Source: Chitinophaga sp. 180180018-3 (GTDB taxonomy: Bacteria; Bacteroidota; Bacteroidia; Chitinophagales; Chitinophagaceae). Taken from it: a stretch of 64,000 nucleotides of DNA. Under the pieces are notes generated by a model that saw only the letters and a program-made list of their open reading frames with translations, was not told the origin of the DNA and did not search any database. Every line of letters begins with the position of its first letter. Positions within the stretch are counted from its first letter, which is position 1. Made by a program: the position numbers and the translations under genes. Shown one piece after another: positions 51,768 through 58,793 of this stretch. The stretch is taken from contig NZ_CP140772.1 in assembly GCF_037893185.1 (NCBI RefSeq), positions 2,170,001 to 2,234,000 on the forward strand, read 5' to 3'.

Positions 51768-53156
51768 TTATGAAGCCGTTTTTTCCAGTGTCATGAACAG
51801 ATTATTTAATGATTCCGCATACAGTGGATGTGCAAATACCATGTCTCGGATCTGCGACGCAGTAATACCGCCCATCATAGCCATTTGCAGTATCGACATG
51901 ATCTCTCCGCCTTCTGCTCCCAGCACAGCTGCCCCCAGGATGGTATCGTTGTGGGCGTGTACCAGTGCCTTCATAAAGCCGGCTGTCTGCCCGGTTTCTA
52001 TGGCTCTGGCAACCCTGTCCATACTCAGTGTGGCAACTTTTATGGGTATACCTTCCTGCCGGGCCTGTTTTTCGGTAAGACCGATACGACCCAGCTGAGG
52101 ATCTGTGAATACGCAGTAGGGTACTTGTCTGCCTGCAATTGACAGGCCGGTATTTCCGAAAAGGTTTTTATAAATGATAAGATGATCGTTATAGGAGATA
52201 TGAGTAAAAGCCGGACCGCCTTTCACGTCGCCCATGGCGAAGATCCCCGGAGCAGTGGTTTCCAGCCGGTCATTTACCTGTATATATCCCTGCTCGTTGG
52301 CCAGCACATTTGTATGCCACAGTTGCAGTGCAGCTGTTTGAGGAATGCGTCCGGTGGCCAGCAGGAGATGTGTGCCCGTAATTTTTCCACGATTGGCGCC
52401 GGTTTCGATATCAGCATATATTTCTTTCCCATCCAGGCCCACCCGTGTAACGGTGGTTCCGGTGTATATCCGCATGCCTTCTGATTCCAGTGATTTTTTC
52501 AGTACCGCTGCCACATCAGGATCTTCCCGTGGTATCAGTTGCAGGGAACTTTCCAGGATGGTAACGTTACTGCCTAAACGCTGATAGAGCTGTCCCATTT
52601 CAAGTGCAATGTAACTTCCGCCGAGTATCAGCAGGTCGCGCGGAACAGTTACTTCATCCAGCAATGAAGTAGAGGTGAGCCACGGTATTGTATCCAAGCC
52701 AGGAATGGGAGGAATAAAGGGCGCTGTACCGGTATTGATGAAAATATGTTCTGCAGTCAGCAATGTTTCTTCATTTTTTTGTCCGGTTACCCTGATAGTT
52801 TTAGGCCCTGTAAAAGCAGCTGTTCCCATAAAAACCGTCACATGTCCGGAGCGAAGGCGCCGGGCAGTACCTTCCCGGAATGATTCTACGATATCATTTT
52901 TCCGGGAAACGATGAAGGGCAGATTAACGCTAAAGCCGTGAGTGTGGATACCCCATTTTTTGCTGTGTGCTACAGTATATGCAACTTTGGCGCAGGCGAT
53001 CATGGCTTTGGTAGGAGTACATCCGTCGTTGATGCAGGTACCGCCCAGGTAACGTTGTTCAATGACAGCAGTTTTCCAGCCTTTTTCTTCCAGTTTTCCG
53101 GCCAGCGGGTTTCCAGCCTGACCAGATCCGATGATAATAGCGTCAAATTTCTGCAT
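51768..53156 (-). CDS. Class I FAD-dependent pyridine nucleotide-disulfide oxidoreductase
   Basis: The 462-residue protein has the FAD loop IIIGSGQAGNPLAG, the redox-active pair C41 and C46 in GGTCINDGCTPTK, an NAD(P)H-binding Rossmann loop LILGGSYIALEMGQLYQRLG, the second FAD motif GIFAMGDVKGGPAFTH, and the dimerisation domain with the His-Glu pair H443/E448 in AHPLYAE. This is the complete active site of glutathione, mycothione and mercuric reductases. It is first in the operon that continues with the transporter and egtB/egtD, so reducing an ergothioneine or related disulfide is plausible. It lacks a mercury-binding HMA domain. Confidence 0.9.
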   Translation of the reverse strand: MQKFDAIIIGSGQAGNPLAGKLEEKGWKTAVIEQRYLGGTCINDGCTPTKAMIACAKVAYTVAHSKKWGIHTHGFSVNLPFIVSRKNDIVESFREGTARRLRSGHVTVFMGTAAFTGPKTIRVTGQKNEETLLTAEHIFINTGTAPFIPPIPGLDTIPWLTSTSLLDEVTVPRDLLILGGSYIALEMGQLYQRLGSNVTILESSLQLIPREDPDVAAVLKKSLESEGMRIYTGTTVTRVGLDGKEIYADIETGANRGKITGTHLLLATGRIPQTAALQLWHTNVLANEQGYIQVNDRLETTAPGIFAMGDVKGGPAFTHISYNDHLIIYKNLFGNTGLSIAGRQVPYCVFTDPQLGRIGLTEKQARQEGIPIKVATLSMDRVARAIETGQTAGFMKALVHAHNDTILGAAVLGAEGGEIMSILQMAMMGGITASQIRDMVFAHPLYAESLNNLFMTLEKTAS

Positions 53157-53263
53157 ACGGATAGCTTTAAGTAACAGGGCGAAAGCTTATATTATGGGAA
53201 TGTACCAAAAATTTGTCAAATAAACCGGCAGGTGTTGGGCTGCCGTGGTCGGCAATTATTCTG

Positions 53264-53271
53264 TATCTTTG
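53264..53271 (+). promoter_or_regulatory. -7 box of the dusB promoter
   Basis: TATCTTTG matches the Bacteroidota -7 consensus exactly. Transcription would begin near 53277, which excludes the in-frame GTG at 53245 as the dusB start and supports the TTG at 53293. A -33 element at good spacing is not obvious. Confidence 0.5.
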
Positions 53272-53292
53272 CGGCTGCAAAAAAATGATCTT

Positions 53293-54330
53293 TTGGTTAA
53301 GATAGATAATATCATACTGCCTGATTTTCCTTTGTTACTGGCTCCTATGGAGGACGTCAGCGACCCACCTTTCCGTGCGGTATGTAAAGATGCGGGAGCA
53401 GACCTGATGTATACAGAGTTCATTTCCAGCGAGGGGCTGATCCGGGATGCCATCAAGTGCAGGAGGAAACTGGACATTTTCGAGTATGAGCGTCCGGTGG
53501 GGATACAGATTTTTGGCGGGGATGAAGATAGTCTGGCGATGGCTGCCAGGATAGTGGATGTTACGAGTCCGGATCTGCTGGATATCAATTTTGGATGTCC
53601 GGTGAAGAAAGTGGCTGGAAGAGGAGCGGGAGCAGGAGTGTTGAAAGACCTGGATCTGATGGTGCGTTTAACGGAGGCCTGTGTGAAAGCGACCCGGTTG
53701 CCGGTAACGGTTAAAACCCGCCTGGGATGGGATGAAAACTCGAAGAACATCGAGGAGGTGGCAGAGCGCCTGCAGGATGTAGGGATCAGGGCTTTATCTA
53801 TCCACGGCCGCACCCGTTGCCAAATGTACAAAGGAGAGGCCGACTGGGAGTTGATTGGTAAAGTAAAGAATAACCCGCGTATCCATATTCCGATTTTCGG
53901 CAATGGAGATATTAATAGTCCGCGGAAGGCGGTGGAGTACAAGAACCGGTATGGGGTAGATGGCATTATGATAGGCCGTGCAGTGATAGGGTATCCCTGG
54001 TTGTTCCGGGAAATCAGGCACTATGTGGAAACCGGTGAGATCATGGCCGGACCTACCCTGGAAGAACGTATTGCTGTTAGTAAAAAGCATCTGCGCCTGT
54101 CGGTTCAGTGGAAAGGGCCGGTACAGGGGATCAACGAAATGCGGGGTTGCTATGCCAACTACCTGAAAGGACTTCCCGATATCAAGCAATTCCGCAGCCG
54201 CCTGGTAACACTGAAAACAGTGGAAGAAGTAGAAGCCGTACTGGATGAGATCGAAGCATATTACAAAGGGATAGAACTGGAAAATGCTCCGATCGAGTTG
54301 GTCGACTACCATCAGAAATGTCCTTTGTAA
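53293..54330 (+). CDS. dusB: tRNA-dihydrouridine synthase B
   Basis: DusB reduces specific uridines of tRNA to dihydrouridine using FMN and NADPH. The 345-residue protein has the TIM-barrel start PLLLAPMEDVSDPPFRAVCK, the catalytic cysteine in INFGCPVKKVAGRGAGAG, TRLGWDENSKNIEEVAERL, LSIHGRTRCQMYKGEADWEL and DGIMIGRAVIGYPWLFREI. I chose the unusual TTG at 53293 because MVKIDNIILPDFPLLLAPM is the conserved Bacteroidota DusB start; the nearby ATG at 53286 is out of frame. Confidence 0.92.
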   Translation: MVKIDNIILPDFPLLLAPMEDVSDPPFRAVCKDAGADLMYTEFISSEGLIRDAIKCRRKLDIFEYERPVGIQIFGGDEDSLAMAARIVDVTSPDLLDINFGCPVKKVAGRGAGAGVLKDLDLMVRLTEACVKATRLPVTVKTRLGWDENSKNIEEVAERLQDVGIRALSIHGRTRCQMYKGEADWELIGKVKNNPRIHIPIFGNGDINSPRKAVEYKNRYGVDGIMIGRAVIGYPWLFREIRHYVETGEIMAGPTLEERIAVSKKHLRLSVQWKGPVQGINEMRGCYANYLKGLPDIKQFRSRLVTLKTVEEVEAVLDEIEAYYKGIELENAPIELVDYHQKCPL

Positions 54331-54336
54331 ATTGGA

Positions 54337-54391
54337 AATTTTATGATATAATGAAACTTATTATGAATTTGTTTTGTTATATCATAAAATT
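54337..54391. promoter_or_regulatory. 15-bp perfect inverted repeat at the 5' edge of the lipoprotein gene
   Basis: AATTTTATGATATAA (54337-54351) pairs perfectly with TTATATCATAAAATT (54377-54391) around a 25-base loop. The right arm ends three bases before the ATG at 54395. It could end dusB transcription, hide the translation start of the next gene, or be an operator. Confidence 0.6.
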
Positions 54392-54394
54392 CGA

Positions 54395-54997
54395 ATGATG
54401 CTCAAAATTCCCGTTTTTGCTTTATTAACAGCCAGTTGCCTGTCAGGCCTTTTTTCCTGTAATCCGTCTCCAACCAGGGTTCCCGAACCCGATAGTACCG
54501 CCACCTCCGTTGCAGGTACCAATGCCAACGACTTAGACTATGATGATCAGCGCCAGATCGAGAAAGTAGTACTTGGTTTTTGTGAAAACTTTGATAAAGG
54601 TGATTTGCAGAAATGTGTGGAATTTATGGATGATAGTATCCGTGGGCATATCGACGGGGTTAAACTGAAAGGAAAACAACATTGGACCACCAAAATTGAT
54701 TCTCTGCTGGCGAGTATCAAAAATACCCATTACCAGACCCGGCATATGATCACCAATATGCAATTCTTTCCTGAAGCAAATGATACCGTAAAAGTGAGTA
54801 TGTATGCCTCGTGGATATGGACGGATCTCCTTTCGGGGGAAATACAGCTGATGTCGGTCGGATATTATAAGGGAAAGCTGGTGAAGAAGAAGGGAAACTG
54901 GCTGATAGCGGTGTTAAATTCGTTGCCGGACAGCCGTTTGGTGAAGCAATATTTTTATAAGGATATTGAGGCCGACAGAAAAGATACTATTAATTAG
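54395..54997 (+). CDS. NTF2/SnoaL-like lipoprotein
   Basis: The 200-residue protein has a signal sequence with lipobox LFSC (about residue 22) and, after a Ser/Thr/Pro-rich linker, a domain resembling the NTF2/SnoaL fold (DQRQIEKVVLGFCENFDKGD, LQKCVEFMDDSIRGHI, then sheet strands VKVSMYASWIWTDLLSGE and YKGKLVKKKGNWLIAVLNS). Such domains can be enzymes or binding modules; no catalytic residues can be assigned. Start chosen at ATG 54395 (ATG 54398 also possible) rather than the TTG at 54374 within the loop of the inverted repeat. Confidence 0.78.
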   Translation: MMLKIPVFALLTASCLSGLFSCNPSPTRVPEPDSTATSVAGTNANDLDYDDQRQIEKVVLGFCENFDKGDLQKCVEFMDDSIRGHIDGVKLKGKQHWTTKIDSLLASIKNTHYQTRHMITNMQFFPEANDTVKVSMYASWIWTDLLSGEIQLMSVGYYKGKLVKKKGNWLIAVLNSLPDSRLVKQYFYKDIEADRKDTIN

Positions 54998-55020
54998 ACC
55001 ATCGGTTTATCGCAATTATA

Positions 55021-55058
55021 AAAGAGGTGAAGGACCATGTCCTTCACCTTCTTATTTT
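55021..55058. terminator. Bidirectional terminator
   Basis: GGTGAAGGA (55026-55034) pairs with TCCTTCACC (55040-55048), with A-rich sequence on the left and a T-run on the right. It serves the lipoprotein gene on plus and the EF-G paralogue on minus. Confidence 0.85.
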
Positions 55059-57132
55059 ATTTTGCCAGTACCTGGGCACTGACATTTTCCGGAACCACCT
55101 GGTAGCTCTCAAATGTGAGAGAGGCAGCGGCTCTGCCGGAGGAGAGTGTACGCAGCACGGTGATGTAACCAAATAACCCGGACAGTGGTACGAGTGCAGT
55201 AATAGTTTGCACCTGGCCGTTCATATCCATGAATCTGATCACTCCGCGCCGTCTGTTCAGGTCGCCGGTAATGACGCCGGTGTATTCTTCCGGCAATGTT
55301 ACCGTCACCTTCATCATCGGTTCCAGCAAGCGTGGCGCAGCTTTGAGTGCCACGTTCCTGAAGCCGGTAACGGCAGCGTGCTCAAAATCCAGTGCGTGGG
55401 AGTCTTTTTCGTGGATAGCTCCATCCAGTAAGCGCACGCGCATGGACTTCACCGGGTAGCCGGCCAGTGCTCCGCTGAGCATAGCCGATTCGAAACCTTT
55501 GCTGACAGAGGGGATGAATTCTCTAGGAATGGCGCCACCCCTGATTTCGTTGATGAATTCAAGGCCGGTATTGTTTTCATCGCCCGGCGACAATTCAAAT
55601 GCTATCTCCGCAAAGTTTCCGGAACCGCCGTTTTGCTTTTTGTATACTTCCCGGTGGGTAATGCTCTTCGTGAATACTTCCTTATATGCAATCTGCGGCT
55701 GTCCTTTATTGACATGCAGTTCATATTGGGTGGCCAGTTTTTCGAGCACCACTTCAAGGTGTAATTCACCCATACCCTGCAGGATCGTTTGTCCGGTAAC
55801 GTTATCTACCGTAACGCTGAGAGTAGGATCTTCATCAAGCAACCTGCCAAGTGCTTCACCCAGCTTATCGTTATCTTTTGAAGATTGTGCCTCAATAGCG
55901 TAGCCGATCATTGGTTCGGGGAAGCTTATCTTTTCCAGTACAACGGGGTGTTCCGGATCGGCGAGCGTGTCGCCTGTTTTCACTTCCTTCAGTCCAACCA
56001 CGGCGCCGATATCGCCGGCACTGAGCATATTGGCAGTTTCGTATTTGTCCGACATGATACGCAACAGGCGGCTGATCCTGACATTGCGCCCGGTGCGGCT
56101 GTTCCACAAGGTATCGCCGCTGTGTAACGTGCCCGCATATACGCGGATCAGGGTGAGTTTGCCAACGTAGTCGTCGCTGATGATTTTAAACGCCAGCGCA
56201 GCCACAGGAGCACTTTCAGTTACCGGTATCTGCACCGCATTATCACTATCAGGAGCGCTGGCATGTACCACACCTACATCTTCCGGAGAAGGCAGGAGGG
56301 CTGCAACTGCGTCGAGCAATGGTTGTATGCCTTTATTCCTGTAGGCAGATCCTGCGAACACGGGAACAATTTCCATGCGGATCACCGCCTGCCTCAGGGC
56401 AGTATATATGTTGGCTGCCGTAATGCTTTCAGGCGCAGATACGTATTGTTGCAGTAGGAACTCATCGAGCAGCGACAGCTCTTCCAGCATCTGTTTCCTG
56501 GCGGCCTGGGCAGCCACCTGCAGGTTGGCAGGTATTTCTACTGTATCGAACGTTTTGCCGTCGTCTGTGTTCCAGAGTAATGCTTTCATGGCAATGAGGT
56601 CGATCACGCCATGAAAATCGTCTTCGGCGCCGATCGGTAATTGCACCGGAACAGCATTAGCGTTCAGGCGTTCCCGTATTTCGGCAACAACGCGATGGAA
56701 GTCGGCTCCCTGCCGATCCATTTTGTTGATGAACGCGATGCGTGGTATCTTGTAGTGATCTGCCTGGTGCCACACTGTTTCAGACTGAGGTTGTACGCCG
56801 GAGCGTGCACAGAACACCGCAATGGCGCTGTCGAGCACACGAAGAGATCGTTCCACTTCTGCCGTGAAATCAACGTGACCGGGCGTGTCAATGATATTGA
56901 TCTGCCAGTTGTTATTATTATAGGGCCAGTAGGTAGTGATGGCGGCGGAAGAAATGGTAATACCTCGTTTTTCCTCCTGCGGATCCGTGTCCATTACCGT
57001 ATTGCCATCATCCACATTACCTAATTTATGAGTGAACCCGGTGAAGTAAAGCATGCGTTCCGTAAGGGTCGTCTTACCTGCGTCTACATGGGCCATGATT
57101 CCTATATTTCTGAAGTTCGTCGAACGTTTCAT
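55057..57132 (-). CDS. Elongation factor G paralogue (EF-G2-like)
   Basis: The 691-residue GTPase has intact G motifs ([23 protein letters not shown]), the switch region [20 protein letters not shown], and domains II to V ([33 protein letters not shown]). EF-G moves tRNAs and mRNA after peptide bond formation. It is not in a str operon with rpsL/rpsG/tuf, so it is likely a second EF-G such as the Bacteroidota paralogue used under nutrient limitation. Unlike the reported GTPase-independent paralogue, its GTPase motifs look complete. It has an unusually long structured leader. Confidence 0.88.
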   Translation of the reverse strand: MKRSTNFRNIGIMAHVDAGKTTLTERMLYFTGFTHKLGNVDDGNTVMDTDPQEEKRGITISSAAITTYWPYNNNNWQINIIDTPGHVDFTAEVERSLRVLDSAIAVFCARSGVQPQSETVWHQADHYKIPRIAFINKMDRQGADFHRVVAEIRERLNANAVPVQLPIGAEDDFHGVIDLIAMKALLWNTDDGKTFDTVEIPANLQVAAQAARKQMLEELSLLDEFLLQQYVSAPESITAANIYTALRQAVIRMEIVPVFAGSAYRNKGIQPLLDAVAALLPSPEDVGVVHASAPDSDNAVQIPVTESAPVAALAFKIISDDYVGKLTLIRVYAGTLHSGDTLWNSRTGRNVRISRLLRIMSDKYETANMLSAGDIGAVVGLKEVKTGDTLADPEHPVVLEKISFPEPMIGYAIEAQSSKDNDKLGEALGRLLDEDPTLSVTVDNVTGQTILQGMGELHLEVVLEKLATQYELHVNKGQPQIAYKEVFTKSITHREVYKKQNGGSGNFAEIAFELSPGDENNTGLEFINEIRGGAIPREFIPSVSKGFESAMLSGALAGYPVKSMRVRLLDGAIHEKDSHALDFEHAAVTGFRNVALKAAPRLLEPMMKVTVTLPEEYTGVITGDLNRRRGVIRFMDMNGQVQTITALVPLSGLFGYITVLRTLSSGRAAASLTFESYQVVPENVSAQVLAK

Positions 57133-57158
57133 ATATCGTTATTTAAAAAGATGGGAAT

Positions 57159-57190
57159 AAAAAAGGCCTCCCGGTAATGAGAGACCTTTG
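57159..57190 (-). terminator. Second attenuator-like hairpin in the EF-G leader
   Basis: On the minus strand AAAGGTCTC pairs with GGAGGCCTTT (one G-U pair), followed by a T-run, 27 bases before the EF-G ATG. It resembles the first hairpin at 57320-57349. Placed inside the leader, it would stop transcripts before the gene unless prevented. Confidence 0.65.
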
Positions 57191-57319
57191 CAAACAGCAA
57201 CAGGATACCCTGCATTACCTTGTTAATGCGGTGTCAATGCTTTGATAATAAATTTCCTGTTGCAGTGCATGATAATAGTTTTAATTGAATGAAAATGTGG
57301 GGTTGGTGGGGGAAGCAAA

Positions 57320-57349
57320 TAAAAAGGCCTCTTCGGATGAAGAGGCCTC
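57320..57349 (-). terminator. First attenuator-like intrinsic terminator in the EF-G leader
   Basis: On the minus strand AGGCCTCTT (57348-57340) pairs with AAGAGGCCT (57333-57325) around a 6-nt loop, followed by a T-run: a textbook intrinsic terminator. It follows a 39-codon leader ORF and precedes a second, similar hairpin. Confidence 0.8.
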
Positions 57350-57381
57350 ACGAAAATATTTCGCAGTTATATATTAACCTC

Positions 57382-57501
57382 TCATATCCGGGACAAATAT
57401 GCCTCCCCGTCTTGAATTAAGACGATGCGGGTACTTGCAATTACCGCTCTGATAACGGTATTTGCGCAATTGCCTGCATGGTATGTGAGATACTTTTTCA
57501 T
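57382..57501 (-). CDS. 39-codon leader ORF upstream of the EF-G paralogue
   Basis: ATG at 57501 to TGA at 57382 encodes MKKYLTYHAGNCANTVIRAV, then IASTRIVLIQDGEAYLSRI. It starts about 15 bases after the predicted transcription start. It contains strong internal hairpins (CGTCTT/AAGACG, ACCG/CGGT) and is followed by the first terminator. This position suggests a leader peptide or the coding-looking part of a structured RNA that controls the terminators; there is no run of one amino-acid codon. Confidence 0.45.
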   Translation of the reverse strand: MKKYLTYHAGNCANTVIRAVIASTRIVLIQDGEAYLSRI

Positions 57502-57521
57502 ATAAGAATGATTTTGCGACG

Positions 57522-57551
57522 CAAAGATACGACGTTTTCAATTAAAAACAA
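57522..57551 (-). promoter_or_regulatory. Bacteroidota-type promoter for the EF-G leader
   Basis: On the minus strand a TTG (57551-57549) lies 19 bases before TATCTTTG (57529-57522), an excellent -33/-7 pair. It sits just after the stop of the class V PLP gene, so the EF-G gene is an independent unit with a leader of about 380 bases. Confidence 0.75.
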
Positions 57552-57559
57552 TAGCCGGA

Positions 57560-58681
57560 TCAATCCTCCGTGAGCACGGCGAACAGCCGGTCGATATCAC
57601 CTTTGTTGTTAAAGAAATTCAGTGCCACTGTTAGTTGATCATTTTTATACCGGGCTGCAATGTTGTTTTTCTCGAGCCGGGCATATTGGACGGGAGTAAT
57701 TGCCAGCCGTTGTATCGCCGACTGGTGTTGTGGTGCAAAAGCGGAAAGTACGGCGATGTTATTCGCCGCCGCTCTTTCCCAGAGGTAGCTGATCAGTTCA
57801 TGTATGTAGGATTCGATGTCAGCAATACCAATGCGGTGAATATACCTCAGCGCTTCTCCAAGCAGGAGAATATTAATGAATGGAGGTGTTCCTGTTTCAA
57901 ATACCCGGGCATCTTTTTTAGGTGTAAAAGTGGTATAGTCTTTCACCGACTGAAAATCCGGCATTTCGTATTCCACATTATGCCAGCTCAATACCGTTGG
58001 CGGATATTTATCGAGCACGCGCCGGGAAACATACATAGCGCCTGTGCCATATCCTGCTGTCACCCATTTATAGGCGTGGAAGATGAGTATGTCGATGTTA
58101 TATTCCTGCACATCAATCGGGTTGACACCAAAGGACTGGGTAGCATCCACAATGTGTATCAGGCCATGTTGCTTACAGATCTCACCGATCTTTTTCAGGT
58201 CCTGGCGGAAGCCGGTGCGGAACATTACATGGCTGGTGATGAGGATTTTTGTACCTGGTGTGATAGCTGCTTCAATGGCTTCGGGTGTAATAAAGCCGGT
58301 ACCGTCGTTATCAACATAATGCAGCGTATGACCGTTATGTATCCAGCCAACAAAGCTGGTGGGAAATTCATCACGCATGGTGATGATTTCATAATGCTGT
58401 GGAAACATGCCGTACAGCAGCGTCATCGCATGGGAAGTGCTGGTGATGAAAGCGATTTCGCTGGCTGTGGCATGGATGATGCCTGCCAGCAGTTCTCTGA
58501 CCTCATCGGCCTGGTTGTCCCATCCGGGCATTACCATCCGTCCTTTTTCGCTGAGCTCTGTCAGCAGCGCGCCTGCTTTCTGCACCAATGGCGTACTTAC
58601 CGGCCCACCGCCGTTCGTAAATAAATAAACACAATTTTCAGTAACCGGGTAATCTGCCCGTATCTTTTCCCATTTACTCAT
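57560..58681 (-). CDS. Class V aminotransferase-fold PLP enzyme
   Basis: The 373-residue protein has the cysteine desulfurase/class V fold: LFTNGGGPVSTPLVQKA at the N-terminus, TSTSHAMTLLYGMF (phosphate-binding region), IVDATQSFGV with D179 contacting the pyridine nitrogen, and the PLP lysine K205 in FHAYKWVTAGYGTGAMYVS. There is no obvious Cys-containing desulfurase loop. Family members include desulfurases, epimerases and EgtE, the C-S lyase that completes ergothioneine synthesis. The egt operon lies about 5 kb away, so EgtE is a candidate role, but no operon link exists. Confidence 0.85.
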   Translation of the reverse strand: MSKWEKIRADYPVTENCVYLFTNGGGPVSTPLVQKAGALLTELSEKGRMVMPGWDNQADEVRELLAGIIHATASEIAFITSTSHAMTLLYGMFPQHYEIITMRDEFPTSFVGWIHNGHTLHYVDNDGTGFITPEAIEAAITPGTKILITSHVMFRTGFRQDLKKIGEICKQHGLIHIVDATQSFGVNPIDVQEYNIDILIFHAYKWVTAGYGTGAMYVSRRVLDKYPPTVLSWHNVEYEMPDFQSVKDYTTFTPKKDARVFETGTPPFINILLLGEALRYIHRIGIADIESYIHELISYLWERAAANNIAVLSAFAPQHQSAIQRLAITPVQYARLEKNNIAARYKNDQLTVALNFFNNKGDIDRLFAVLTED

Positions 58682-58793
58682 ACTATTTTATTAATTTCTG
58701 TACGATAATAAACAAAATTAACCAGTGTGCCTCAGCTATGTGATAACTTGCAGAAACGTTGTGTTGTTTTTCATTTAATTTTCGGGTTTTGGC

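Noticed and set aside
51768..53156. Mercuric reductase call for the flavin disulfide oxidoreductase
   Set aside because: It has no N-terminal HMA domain, lacks the C-terminal vicinal cysteines of MerA (it ends MTLEKTAS), and no mer genes are nearby.
57635..58624. 329-codon plus-strand frame
   Set aside because: It is the antisense shadow of the class V PLP enzyme, whose lysine and aspartate motifs are intact on the minus strand.
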